A program made the translations under genes and the position numbers. DNA of 64,000 nucleotides, from positions 1 through 64,000 of the forward strand of contig SHVE01000004.1 in assembly GCA_009694365.1 (NCBI GenBank). Direction: 5' to 3'. Under the pieces are notes generated by a model. It was not told the DNA's origin and searched no databases. It worked only from the letters and a program-made list of their open reading frames with translations. This document shows positions 1 through 7,941 of the stretch, piece after piece. Numbering within the stretch: position 1 is the stretch's first letter; each line of letters starts with the position of its first letter. Origin of the DNA: Thermoleophilia bacterium (lineage in GTDB: Bacteria; Actinomycetota; Thermoleophilia; Miltoncostaeales; Miltoncostaeaceae).

Positions 1-48
1 GTGCGCCGACACAACCACAGCCTCGACGCGGGGGTCACCTTGGCGTGA
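1..48 (+). CDS. possible 3' end of an upstream gene (partial)
   Basis: Frame 1 is open from the left edge to a TGA at 46-48, giving a 15-residue tail ending DAGVTLA. An inverted repeat that looks like a terminator follows 12 nt later, which is the main reason to think this is the end of a real gene. No function can be assigned from so few residues. Confidence 0.25.
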   Translation: MRRHNHSLDAGVTLA

Positions 49-60
49 GTGTGGAGATTT

Positions 61-122
61 ACCCGGTGCCGTCCTTTGGATTTCAGTCTCATCAACCCTC
101 ACCCGTCAGGATGGCACCGGGT
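61..122. terminator. 14-bp inverted repeat, possible terminator
   Basis: ACCCGGTGCCGTCC at 61-74 pairs with GGATGGCACCGGGT at 109-122, with one G-T wobble. The loop is 34 nt, long for an intrinsic terminator, and no T-run follows. It lies just after the possible gene end at 48. It could instead be an attenuator or a terminal inverted repeat. Confidence 0.35.
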
Positions 123-699
123 GAATAACGTGCTGGCCCCTCACAGCTAGCTGTGGTGACCACACACCGTCGGCAACCCCCGATCACCAATGGCGGCCCC
201 GTGAGTGCGGTGTGAGGTCGGAACCGCTCTGGGTGTGATGGAGGTTTCGACGTTTCGATGGGGATGTGGGAGTGACGACAACCACATGACCATCCCAGCG
301 ACGGCGGGCGCCCGTGACAGCGGACCGGGCAGCGGAGGTCGTGGTGGACACAATGGCGCGGAAGGGCGAGGGCGTCGGGGTCATCACCCGCATCCCCCGA
401 CGAATCGATAACGGGCCGGAGCCGCTGCAGAGATGGGTGCGTCAGGCGGGGGTCGGATGCGGCGAACGCGCGGAGCGGGTGATGACCGGAACCGTTTGGA
501 ATACGTGCGCAGCACCTCACGGCGACGCCTACCCGGCAAGTATGAGACCGGGAGTAACACCCCACGTCGCCAACCGGCCTCGAACCGGGTACTGCCACCG
601 GATGCGAAGCAGGGAGCGGGGAACTGGAGTGACCGCCCGGCATTCCCGCGAGAACGAACGCCGACCCCACTCAGTGCCCCCGCACAACGCAGACGGGCG
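123..699. other. gene-free stretch, nothing recognised
   Basis: Several reading frames are open on both strands, but their translations are Arg/Pro/His-rich and match no family I recognise; they have no Shine-Dalgarno site and are typical of shadow frames in GC-rich DNA. No tRNA cloverleaf was found. Confidence 0.4.
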
Positions 700-744
700 C
701 GAACGAGACCCCCCTGGGTCGCCACAGCACCAGGGGGGTGTTCG
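700..744 (-). terminator. rho-independent-type terminator of carD
   Basis: ACCCCCCTGG at 708-717 pairs perfectly with CCAGGGGGGT at 730-739 across a 12-nt loop. After a 3-nt bulge the stem continues with CGAAC (700-704) and GTTCG (740-744). It begins 13 nt beyond the carD stop codon. No U-tract is visible, as is usual in high-GC actinobacteria. Confidence 0.75.
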
Positions 745-757
745 TGGTACATCCCGT

Positions 758-2041
758 CTACGTCGTCGCCGAGGCAGTCCTCTTCGCGGCGGCCTTAGCT
801 GGGATCTTCGTAGCGGAAGGCTTCGCGGTGGGCTTGGCCGGGGTCTTCGCGATGGGCTTCGCGACCGCCTTAGCCGGGGTCTTCGCGGCGACCTTGGCCG
901 AAGTCTTCGTAGCGGAAGGCTTCGCGGTGAGCTTGGCCGGGGTCTTCGCGACGGGCTTCGCGGCGGGCGTGGCCGGGGTCTTCGCGGCAGGCTTCGCGAC
1001 AGCCTTGGCCGGGGTCTTCGTAGCGGGCTTCGCGACAGCCTTGGCCGGGGTCTTCGTAGCGGAAGGCTTCGCGGCGGGCGTGGCCGGGGTCTTCGCGGCG
1101 GGCTTGGCCGGGGTCTTCGCGGCGGGCTTCGCGGCGGGCTTGGCCGGGGTCTTCGCGGCGGGCTTCGCGACAACCTTGGCCGGGGTCTTCGCAGCAGGTT
1201 TCGCGGCGGGCTTGGCCGGGGTCTTCGTAGCGGAAGGCTTCGCGGTGGGCTTGGCCGGGGTCTTAGCGACGAACTTCGTCGCCGACAGGGGCCCACGAAC
1301 GGCGTCGGCCGCAGACGTCGGGGTGGATGGCGTCGCCATGGCCGCCCCTGCCGTCTTCTCCGCGACGTGTGCCAGTGCTGCCGCCGCCATGGCGACGACC
1401 GACGGGGGGGTTGACGACAGCGGTGGGCGCACGGTGGAGCGCATGCCACCCCGCGACTGCTGGGCGGCAGCAGCGCGAGCGGCGGCGGCGGCCTTGGGGT
1501 CGGCCTTGGGCGGCGGCTTCGGTGCGATGCGCTTACCCGTGGGCTTGAACTTGATGACCAGCGTGCCGGAGAGCGCGTCGTCGATGAGTTGACTCGCACC
1601 CTCGTCGTCTAGGTGGCGGGCGTACATGAGCTCGCTCACGAGGACGCGACGGGCTCGCTCGAGCATCTGCATCTCGCCCGGGGAGAGACGAGCGTCCTGC
1701 TGGCGCCGCTCGAGATTCCTCACCACCTCGGCGAGCTCGAGGATGTCGCCGCTGCGCAACTTCTCCTGATTGCGCTTGAAGCGCTGGTTCCACTGCGTGG
1801 GCATTTCCGAACCCTCGGCGGCAAGGACGAAGAGCACCTCGCCCACCGCACGCTCATTGATGACCGGGCGGAGACCGGCGGCGTCGGCGTTGTCGCACGG
1901 AACCATCACGGTCATCGGCGGCTGCAGGATCTCGATCGTCAGGTACTCACGACGCTCACCACGGATATCGTGAACCCCTTTGGCGAGAACCGTTCCCGCA
2001 CCGTGATGCGGGTAGACGACCTTGTCCCCAACCTCGAACAT
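758..2041 (-). CDS. carD: CarD/CdnL-type RNA polymerase-binding regulator with a histone-H1-like tail
   Basis: Residues 1-160 are a normal CarD/CdnL protein: an N-terminal RNA-polymerase-interaction domain (FEVGDKVVYPHHGAGTV) and a helical DNA-binding part (ERRQQDARLSPGEMQML). This family stabilises open promoter complexes and usually ends near 160 residues. Here a linker (160-255) leads into a 172-residue tail (256-427) built of AKTPAKP/AAKP units, with hardly any acidic residues, resembling histone H1 or AlgP. Myxococcus CarD also has a C-terminal chromatin-like extension, of HMGA type, so nucleoid or DNA binding is a reasonable inference. AGGAG lies 7 nt before the ATG, a TACAAT box about 100 nt upstream, and a strong hairpin follows the stop. 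The head assignment is secure; the tail function is inferred. Confidence 0.9.
   Translation of the reverse strand: MFEVGDKVVYPHHGAGTVLAKGVHDIRGERREYLTIEILQPPMTVMVPCDNADAAGLRPVINERAVGEVLFVLAAEGSEMPTQWNQRFKRNQEKLRSGDILELAEVVRNLERRQQDARLSPGEMQMLERARRVLVSELMYARHLDDEGASQLIDDALSGTLVIKFKPTGKRIAPKPPPKADPKAAAAARAAAAQQSRGGMRSTVRPPLSSTPPSVVAMAAAALAHVAEKTAGAAMATPSTPTSAADAVRGPLSATKFVAKTPAKPTAKPSATKTPAKPAAKPAAKTPAKVVAKPAAKTPAKPAAKPAAKTPAKPAAKTPATPAAKPSATKTPAKAVAKPATKTPAKAVAKPAAKTPATPAAKPVAKTPAKLTAKPSATKTSAKVAAKTPAKAVAKPIAKTPAKPTAKPSATKIPAKAAAKRTASATT
761..1276 (-). repeat. degenerate short tandem repeats encoding the CarD Lys-Pro-Ala tail
   Basis: About 515 bp of imperfect repeats, seen on the + strand as recurring GGCTTGGCCGGGGTCTTCG blocks. 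They encode alternating KTPAK and PAAK units. The stretch keeps one reading frame in spite of varied codons, which argues that the tail is translated and selected. Unit number may vary between strains and is easily mis-assembled. Confidence 0.8.
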
Positions 2042-2146
2042 TCAATCTCCTCGTACCATCGGATCACGCCACCGGGCGGTGAGCGCGTGAGAGGCGGCGC
2101 ATCGACCGACCCCATCGGACCCGGATTCGCAGTGGATTCACCCCTC

Positions 2147-2152
2147 ATTGTA
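2147..2152 (-). promoter_or_regulatory. putative -10 box of carD
   Basis: TACAAT on the minus strand, about 105 nt upstream of the carD ATG, in the short gap between carD and the small gene before it. No convincing -35 is seen. Confidence 0.4.
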
Positions 2153-2186
2153 CCGCGTGGGTGCGCGGCACCTCAGACGAGCGGGG

Positions 2187-2417
2187 CTACCAGTTCGCCG
2201 GCCACCGATCGAGGACATCGCTGTGTCGCCGTGCGCGTTCGCGCTTGGCGATCTCCGCGGGGTCGTCGGCGGCCGACTTGGCACGCCGAAGCGCTTCGAT
2301 CATGTCGTAGCGGCGCTGTTCCTTGTCCTTCGCCTCCTGGACGGCCTTACGCTTCGCCCGGGCGGAGGTGCTGTCGTGGTGGGCACCGAACACAACCGGG
2401 AAGGGTAGCGCGAACAC
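2187..2417 (-). CDS. small charged protein of unknown function
   Basis: 76 residues from a GTG codon placed 6 nt after the uppP stop, so probably co-transcribed with uppP. The N-terminus is short and hydrophobic (MFALPFPVVFG); the rest is highly charged and probably helical (KAVQEAKDKEQRRYD, EIAKRERARRHSD). No family is recognised. Support comes from tight spacing, lack of any competing frame and a composition unlike the Arg/Pro-rich shadow frames nearby. It could be a fortuitous frame. Confidence 0.45.
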   Translation of the reverse strand: MFALPFPVVFGAHHDSTSARAKRKAVQEAKDKEQRRYDMIEALRRAKSAADDPAEIAKRERARRHSDVLDRWPANW

Positions 2418-2423
2418 GCACGT

Positions 2424-3248
2424 CTACGAGATGACTCCGGCACCGGCGAGTGCGAGAAGGATCAACCCGAGAGCGATCCGGTAGACGACGAAGACGTACA
2501 GGGTGTGACGAGCGAGCCACTTGAGCAGAAACGCGATGGAGGCGTAGCCCACGATGAAGGACACGATGGTGGCGATGATGAGCGGCCCGACGGCCACGGG
2601 TACACCCTCAGGATGCGCCAGCTGCGCGTACAGTTCGTAAACCCCGGAGAGAACGATTGCCGGGATGGAGAGCAGGAACGAAAACCGCGCCGCGGCTTCC
2701 CGGTCGAGACCACGGATGAGACCCATGGTGATCGTGGCACCGGAGCGCGACACCCCGGGGATGAGAGCGAGGGCCTGCGCCAGACCCACCCAAATGGCGT
2801 CACGGCGACCCACCGACGACACCGGACGCTCCTTTCGGCCCAGCCAGTCGGCCGCGCCGAGGATGATGCCGAACACGATGAGAGTGACCCCCATCAGGTA
2901 GAGGCTGCGCACCCCGGTCTCGATCTGGTCCTTGAAGGCGAACCCACCGATGACGATGGGGATCGTTCCGATGACGAGGTACCAGCCCATCCGGGCGTTG
3001 AGGTCGGATCGCAGGTGCGGGCGGAACCAACTGCGCGTCCACGTGCTGATGACGCCAAGTAGGTCGCGCCCGAAGTAGAGCACCACCGCGAGCATGGTCC
3101 CCAGTTGGATGATCGCCGTGAAGCGCGCACCGGGGTCGTCCCAGCCGAGAATGGCGGGAACGATGCGCAGATGCGCCGAACTCGAGATGGGTAGGAACTC
3201 CGTGAGCCCCTGCGTGATACCGAGAATGACCGCCTGGAACCAAGACAT
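2424..3248 (-). CDS. uppP: undecaprenyl-diphosphatase UppP (BacA family)
   Basis: 274-residue membrane enzyme that dephosphorylates undecaprenyl pyrophosphate and recycles the lipid carrier for peptidoglycan and surface polysaccharides. Both family signatures are present: GLTEFLPISSSAHL near residue 11 and PGVSRSGATITMG in the second half; the remainder is hydrophobic helices. Length is normal. The ATG at 3248 was chosen over a start 13 codons upstream because it opens directly with the conserved MSWFQAVILGITQG and because a TAGGGT box lies 8 nt before it. The genes for polymer assembly later in the window depend on this carrier. Confidence 0.95.
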   Translation of the reverse strand: MSWFQAVILGITQGLTEFLPISSSAHLRIVPAILGWDDPGARFTAIIQLGTMLAVVLYFGRDLLGVISTWTRSWFRPHLRSDLNARMGWYLVIGTIPIVIGGFAFKDQIETGVRSLYLMGVTLIVFGIILGAADWLGRKERPVSSVGRRDAIWVGLAQALALIPGVSRSGATITMGLIRGLDREAAARFSFLLSIPAIVLSGVYELYAQLAHPEGVPVAVGPLIIATIVSFIVGYASIAFLLKWLARHTLYVFVVYRIALGLILLALAGAGVIS

Positions 3249-3256
3249 GGCGGTGG

Positions 3257-3262
3257 ACCCTA
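3257..3262 (-). promoter_or_regulatory. putative -10 box, leaderless uppP promoter
   Basis: Minus-strand TAGGGT with 8 nt to the ATG. The predicted transcript would begin at or within a few bases of the start codon. Confidence 0.45.
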
Positions 3263-3300
3263 GTCCCGTGCACGGGTGACCGGGCACCCTCCCGTGGCCT

Positions 3301-3625
3301 CTATCGCCTCCGTTGGGGACGTGCGAGCAGGATGTCGCACGGGGCGGGGCGTGCGAGGTGCGGCGGGAACGATCTGAACAGGAGGCGCTCCACCGTGCGC
3401 CCCACTAAGCGTCCCCGGGGGGACGGACACAGCGAAGCGGGAACGATCTGAACAGACGGCGCTCCACCGTGCCGCACTCCATGCCCACCACCACCAGATC
3501 CACACCATGGCCACCGGAGCACGCCCCCACCGCCTCGGGCGGGTAGCCCGGCAGAATCTGGGGCTCGGCGGTCGGCACGTTCTCGACCACCTCATTCCGC
3601 CACGTGAGCGCTGCCTCCGGCACGA
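3301..3625 (-). pseudogene. debris of a universal stress protein (two C-terminal tails)
   Basis: Minus-strand frames carry recognisable UspA-type pieces. One frame reads EAVGACSGGHGVDLVVVGM, then GTVERRLFRSFP, and stops. A second frame 74 nt further on repeats GRTVERLLFRSFP and ends with the classic tail PHLARPAPCDILLARP. The pieces cannot be joined in one frame because the repeated segment has a 74-nt period. No ATP-binding N-terminus of the family is seen upstream. I infer a decayed stress-protein gene, or two tandem genes collapsed into one; the family call rests on motif resemblance only. Confidence 0.5.
3363..3472. repeat. 36-bp imperfect direct repeat, 74-nt period
   Basis: Copies at 3363-3398 and 3437-3472 share GCGGGAACGATCTGAACAG and then GGCGCTCCACCGTGC, with two mismatches. 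Both fall in the stress-protein remnant and encode its VERxLFRSFP segment in different frames. Confidence 0.75.
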
Positions 3626-3836
3626 CCTCGTGGTTGGGGAGGGACACTCCGCCCTTACCCATGCATGGCGAAGGAAGGAGGGTGGCGATGACGGGCCGCA
3701 CCGACCGTCGCGCTCCCACCAGGCCAGAGATGCCGCCGGCCTCGTCACGGGCCGTCTCGGATCCGGGGCGGTCCTCAACGGGGACGTGGCCGTAGGCCGC
3801 CCTATGCGCATCGTACGGAGGGGGTCCGGGCAGCGG
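3626..3836. other. remainder of the uppP-HAD gap
   Basis: No supported gene. A 35-codon frame (3688-3795, +) has a perfect AGGAGG 6 nt before its ATG, but the product is Pro/Ser/Arg-rich and matches nothing; I do not call it. It may hold the lost N-terminal part of the stress-protein gene on the minus strand. Confidence 0.3.
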
Positions 3837-3842
3837 TAGCAT
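3837..3842 (+). promoter_or_regulatory. putative -10 box, leaderless HAD promoter
   Basis: TAGCAT ending 6 nt before the ATG at 3849; no Shine-Dalgarno site is present. Confidence 0.45.
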
Positions 3843-3848
3843 CGCCGC

Positions 3849-4652
3849 ATGGCGAGTACGTCACCTCTTACCGAGCGCTACGCGGGCCTCGTGCTCGACC
3901 TCGACGGCTGCCTCTGGGTGGGCGACGACGTGGTGCCGGGGGCACCGGCCGCGGTTGATGCCTGGCGGGCGTCGGAGCGACCGCTCGTGTTTCTCACCAA
4001 CGACCCGCGATGCGCGCCCGAGGATCTGGTGCAGCGCCTGTGGTCGCACGGCATCCGGGCGTCGGTTGACGAGGTCATCACCTCCGGTGTGGTGATGCAG
4101 GCGTACCTCGCGGACCGGTTTCCCGGTTGCGACGCCGTGGTGGTGGGAAGCACGGCCATGGTGCGGCACGTGCGCCTCGCCGGTCTGCACGTCATCGCGA
4201 GGGAGGACTTGGTGTCACGCGCCGATGTCGTGGTGCTGGCGGGGCATCCGGACCTCACCGCCACCGAACTGATGTGGGCGGTCCGGGCGGCGCACTCCGG
4301 CGCGTCGGTCGTGGCCACCGGGCGCGATGGCCTCGTGCCCACCGACCACGGGGTGATCCCCGGCACCGGCGCAGTGGTGGCCTACGTGGAGTTCGCGTCG
4401 GGAGCGCAGGCGGTGGCGGTAGGCAAGCCCAGCGCCACCGCCTGGCGTACTGCCCTAGACCGCCTCGGAGTGGACGGACCCGTACTGGCCATCGGGGACC
4501 GTCTCGACTCCGACGTCGCCGGCGCGTGCGCGGCGGGGCTCGATGCCGCCCTCGTTCTGACCGGTGTCACCGACCGGGACGATCTGGACGCCTGGGACGG
4601 CCCGGCACCGGTGGCCGTGGGAGACGATCTGGCAGCCCTGCTCCTAGGCTAA
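3849..4652 (+). CDS. HAD-superfamily sugar-phosphatase-like hydrolase (NagD/class IIA type)
   Basis: 267 residues. Motif I is LDLDGCLWVGD near residue 16 with both catalytic aspartates; motif II is FLTNDP near residue 49; the lysine is in VGKPSATAW; motif III is IGDRLDSDVAGA. The C2a-type cap between motifs II and III and the LDLDG start match NagD/4-nitrophenylphosphatase-like enzymes, often active on phosphoglycolate or sugar phosphates. The substrate cannot be told. The ATG is set by the leaderless promoter. The stop overlaps the convergent ligase gene by 4 nt, so there is no terminator between them. Confidence 0.85.
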   Translation: MASTSPLTERYAGLVLDLDGCLWVGDDVVPGAPAAVDAWRASERPLVFLTNDPRCAPEDLVQRLWSHGIRASVDEVITSGVVMQAYLADRFPGCDAVVVGSTAMVRHVRLAGLHVIAREDLVSRADVVVLAGHPDLTATELMWAVRAAHSGASVVATGRDGLVPTDHGVIPGTGAVVAYVEFASGAQAVAVGKPSATAWRTALDRLGVDGPVLAIGDRLDSDVAGACAAGLDAALVLTGVTDRDDLDAWDGPAPVAVGDDLAALLLG

Positions 4653-7123
4653 CGGTCCTCCCGCAGCGTGCGACGGGCCACCTTGCCCGATGCCAAACGA
4701 GGGAGGGAATCGTGCCACTCGATTGAATGGGGCGCGGCGTGTGGTCCCACCGCCCGCACCACCGACGACCGGATCTCCCGCTCCGCCGCGGATCGATCCG
4801 CACCCTCGTGGGCCACGACCACAGCGACCACCCGCATGAGCCCGTGCGTGTCCGCGCGGCCGACCACGACGACCTCGGCCACGGCGGGGTGGGCCAGAAT
4901 TACCGCCTCCACCTGCACCGGACTCACAAAGATGGCATCGACCTTGAACAAATCGTCGGCGCGGCCGATGTGGCGGTAGACACCGTCGTCTTCCACCAGG
5001 ATGTCGCTCATGCGTATCCACTCCCCGTGCAGCAGATCGCGGGTGAGCGCGCGACGACGGACGTACCCCGAGGTGTTGCTGGCCGAGCGAATCCACAGGC
5101 GTCCGGGCGTTCCGCTCGGCACGGGGGAGCCGTGCTCGTCTCGCAGAGACACCTCGGCGCCGGGGACGGGTCCGCCGAGGCGCCCGGGAAGGTCCTCGCC
5201 CGGTCGGGTGGAGAGGACGATGTTGGAGCACTCGGAGCAGCCGAAACCCTCGAGCACGTCACGCCCCGGAAGCACGGCGCGTAGTCGCCGGAGCACCGGA
5301 GTGGGCAGCGAATCGCCGGATGACACCACCAGACGCACCGCGGCGAGCGCGGCGCCGTCGTCGGGATGCCGCTCGAGAAACGCGGCCAACTGCGCCCAGA
5401 ACGCCGGCACGCCGGAGAGGACGGTGACCCCGTTGTCACGGCAAGCGGTGAGCACCGTCCGCACCGTGGGCCGGGTGCGTGTGTGCACCACCCGGGCGCC
5501 CCGGCCGAGGGGGCGGAAGAAGCCGTTGCCGAATCCGAGTGACGTGAATCCGCGCGATACCGCATGGCAGATGTCACCGGGTTCGAGCGCCAGAATCGCC
5601 GCCGCGTAGCCCTCCACCGATACGCGCATGTCGCCGTGGGCGTGAACGGCGCCCTTGGGCCGGCCGGTGGATCCCGACGAATACACGATGTAGGCGGGGT
5701 CGTCGGGGCTCACCGGCGTGATGGGCGCGGGCCGTCCGGCCTCGAGTATCCGTGGCGAAATGACCCGCCACGGGCCGCCCGGCACAGGCTCATCCGCAAC
5801 CACAATGGTCACCATCGCGTCCGTGAGCACATCGGCGAGGACAACCGGGTCGGTGGCGGGATCGAGGGGCACGACCACCCCGCCCGCAGCCGCGACCCCG
5901 AGGACCGCCTGCACCCAGGGGCGTCCGTCGCGCATCGCCACGGCCACGTGCTGGCCGCGGCGCAGGCCAACCGCACGTAGGGCGCCCGCCGCACGATGGA
6001 CAGCCCGGGAAAGGTCGTCGAAGGTCCACGTGCCCGCCTCGTCGGTGACGGCCGCATGGGTGCCACGTCCGTCCCGCCGGTGGCGCTCAACCACCAGATC
6101 CACCAGGTTTTCCTCCGCCGACACCCCAGTGGTCATCACCGCTCGGTGAGCGCGCGGCGCGCGACCGGGTGGCGGCGTGGGTTGGTCCATCACCTCGGCC
6201 AGCGCATCGAGTGCATCGAGTGGCACGCGATTGGGCAGCACCAATACCGCGTCGGTGGCACCGGCGGCGGCGTAGCGGGCGAGGTGCTCGGCAATCACCT
6301 CCGGGGCGACCGCAAGGCCGCGCGACGACAGCCACGTGAGATAGGCCTCCGGGCGGCTGCCGAGGACCTCAGCCTCGGGGGTCACCCAGCCGAGCGCCTC
6401 GTCGCGGTCGCGTATCGGCAGCGCGTAGAGGTAGACCGCCACACGCATGGGATCCCTCCGGCCCGCCTCGTCACGTGCCTGCTGCGCCACCGCGACATGA
6501 GCGCGGAGATCGTCGGGTCCCAAGAACGCCGCGAAGAGGCCGTCGGCGCGTGCGCCCGCCATACGAAGCAGCCGGGGGTGCTGGGCGGCGAGGAGGATGG
6601 GCGGACGGGGGCGCGACATGACCGGTGGGTTGCATGGTGCATCGTGTAAACGCCCCTCCACCGTGGCGCCATCCGGCGATTCCCACATGGCCGTGAGCAC
6701 ATCGAACGCCTGCACGAGACCGGCGGTGCGTGCGCCCGCCCCGGGAAAGGGATATCCGTAGGCGTGGTGCTCGGGCTCATCCGATCCCGTGCCCAGCCCG
6801 AGCACCAGTCGGCCACCCGAGATGACGTCCAGCACCGACGCCATCTTGGCCGCAAGGGGTGCGGGCCGATACGACGCCGACATGACCGCCGTTCCAATCG
6901 TGATGCGATCGGTCACGGCGGCGACTGCCGCAAGAGTGGCGAGGCCATCGAAGGCGTCGTCGCCGTGTAGGCGACCCGGCGTCCACAGGTGGTCGTTCAG
7001 CCAGACGGAGTCGAAACCCAGCGACTCGGCACGGATCGCGGCCTCACGCAGATGGGGCCACGACGATGCGTACTGCGGCAACCGGACTCCGACCCTCAGG
7101 CCGGGACCGCTCGACAGGGTCAT
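4649..7123 (-). CDS. fusion: LLM-class flavin oxidoreductase + benzoate-CoA-ligase-type AMP-forming ligase
   Basis: 824 residues in one uninterrupted frame. Residues 1-315 are a complete luciferase-like F420/FMN oxidoreductase (VGVRLPQYASSWPHLREAA; LGLGTGSDEPEHHAYGYPFP). Residues 330-824 are a complete acyl-CoA synthetase: nucleotide loop YSSGSTGRPKG near 481, GFGCSECSN, YRHIGRADDLFKVD and the C-terminal catalytic lysine in LPRLASGKVARRTL. The ligase half begins at an in-frame ATG (6136) and the joining segment is Pro/Arg-rich, so two products by internal initiation are possible. The order suggests oxidation and CoA activation of one aromatic or branched acid, which is inference. ATGA overlap with the LytR_C gene downstream indicates coupling. 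Confidence 0.85.
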   Translation of the reverse strand: MTLSSGPGLRVGVRLPQYASSWPHLREAAIRAESLGFDSVWLNDHLWTPGRLHGDDAFDGLATLAAVAAVTDRITIGTAVMSASYRPAPLAAKMASVLDVISGGRLVLGLGTGSDEPEHHAYGYPFPGAGARTAGLVQAFDVLTAMWESPDGATVEGRLHDAPCNPPVMSRPRPPILLAAQHPRLLRMAGARADGLFAAFLGPDDLRAHVAVAQQARDEAGRRDPMRVAVYLYALPIRDRDEALGWVTPEAEVLGSRPEAYLTWLSSRGLAVAPEVIAEHLARYAAAGATDAVLVLPNRVPLDALDALAEVMDQPTPPPGRAPRAHRAVMTTGVSAEENLVDLVVERHRRDGRGTHAAVTDEAGTWTFDDLSRAVHRAAGALRAVGLRRGQHVAVAMRDGRPWVQAVLGVAAAGGVVVPLDPATDPVVLADVLTDAMVTIVVADEPVPGGPWRVISPRILEAGRPAPITPVSPDDPAYIVYSSGSTGRPKGAVHAHGDMRVSVEGYAAAILALEPGDICHAVSRGFTSLGFGNGFFRPLGRGARVVHTRTRPTVRTVLTACRDNGVTVLSGVPAFWAQLAAFLERHPDDGAALAAVRLVVSSGDSLPTPVLRRLRAVLPGRDVLEGFGCSECSNIVLSTRPGEDLPGRLGGPVPGAEVSLRDEHGSPVPSGTPGRLWIRSASNTSGYVRRRALTRDLLHGEWIRMSDILVEDDGVYRHIGRADDLFKVDAIFVSPVQVEAVILAHPAVAEVVVVGRADTHGLMRVVAVVVAHEGADRSAAEREIRSSVVRAVGPHAAPHSIEWHDSLPRLASGKVARRTLREDR

Positions 7124-7716
7124 CCCCCGAGGACGAGCACCACATCGACGTCGGGCTGAACGGTAACCGCGGCCGACTCGATGGAACTGCCATCCACGAG
7201 CGGTTCCTCCATCTGCGCACCGAGGTCGGCGGCCACCTGCTGCGCAGCAGCATTCTCACCGGTGCGGTAGTAGGCGACGCTGGTCGCCTGGATCGCGGGT
7301 GCATCACCCTTGCCGACGCCCACGTACCCAATGGCCTCGGCCTGCGCCACCGTCCTGCCAGCGAGACCCGACGTCTCGGTGCCGTTGAGGATGACCAACT
7401 TGATCTGATCGCGTGCCGGGGCACCGGTGACCGTGGCGCCCGTGGTTCCGGTGGTATCCGTGGTCGTGACCGTGCCGGTAGTACCCGTGGTCCCGATCGG
7501 GCCGATGGTGTCCACCGTTGCCGTGGTCGCCGTGGTCTGTATCGAGTCCGTGACGATCGGCAGCAGCACACCGCCTCCGTCGCCGCGGGCGAACCACCCG
7601 ATGACGAATCCGATGACGACTGCGGCGACTACGAGAAGGACGGGGCGGGCCCAGTTGTTGGGAGCGCCACCGCGTGAACGATCGTTGCTACCGCGTGAAG
7701 GATCGTTGCTCGCCAT
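7120..7716 (-). CDS. membrane-anchored LytR C-terminal-domain protein
   Basis: 198 residues: a short basic N-terminus, one membrane helix (about 22-43, ARPVLLVVAAVVIGFVIGW), a Thr/Gly-rich linker of TTGTTGTV-like units (about 55-98) and a LytR_C domain (about 103-198) opening with IKLVILNGTETSGLAG. LytR_C domains occur in LytR-CpsA-Psr ligases and alone; the standalone form lacks the LCP catalytic domain, so a cell-wall binding or accessory role is likely. The start is the ATG just downstream of a TACAAT box rather than the far longer frame. The stop overlaps the start of the oxidoreductase-ligase gene (ATGA), an odd pairing with no obvious shared pathway. Confidence 0.8.
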   Translation of the reverse strand: MASNDPSRGSNDRSRGGAPNNWARPVLLVVAAVVIGFVIGWFARGDGGGVLLPIVTDSIQTTATTATVDTIGPIGTTGTTGTVTTTDTTGTTGATVTGAPARDQIKLVILNGTETSGLAGRTVAQAEAIGYVGVGKGDAPAIQATSVAYYRTGENAAAQQVAADLGAQMEEPLVDGSSIESAAVTVQPDVDVVLVLGG

Positions 7717-7727
7717 ACGTAAATCGA

Positions 7728-7733
7728 ATTGTA
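7728..7733 (-). promoter_or_regulatory. putative -10 box of the LytR_C gene
   Basis: Minus-strand TACAAT, 11 nt before the ATG at 7716, giving a leader of only a few bases. It lies in the 225-bp gap shared with the divergent helicase gene; a weaker TATGGT at 7798-7803 could serve the helicase. Confidence 0.45.
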
Positions 7734-7941
7734 CCCCACCTAGTCGGCGTATCACCGCATCCGCCCCACCTTCGCATGGGCCGTCGTCGCTTGGTGCTAT
7801 GGTTCGCGTCGGTTTACGGGCCGTCCGGCGCCTCCAAATGAGCGCCCCGCCGACCGCCCACAGACCATCGGTTCGCATCGGCCCCATCCGGGGGCCTGCC
7901 GCGCATGGCATTCCGCCATGGGCCGAGAGGTGCGAGATGAC

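Noticed and set aside
560-600. A tRNA-like T-arm (GGTTCGAGG) on the minus strand
   Set aside because: The stem has a mismatch and no acceptor, D-arm or anticodon arm can be placed at tRNA distances.
314-1599. Long open frames on the + strand and a second minus frame over the carD tail, coding Arg/Gly- or Val/Ala/Gly-rich repeats
   Set aside because: They are frame shadows of the carD repeat DNA; CarD itself has a clear family domain, SD and terminator, while these have none.
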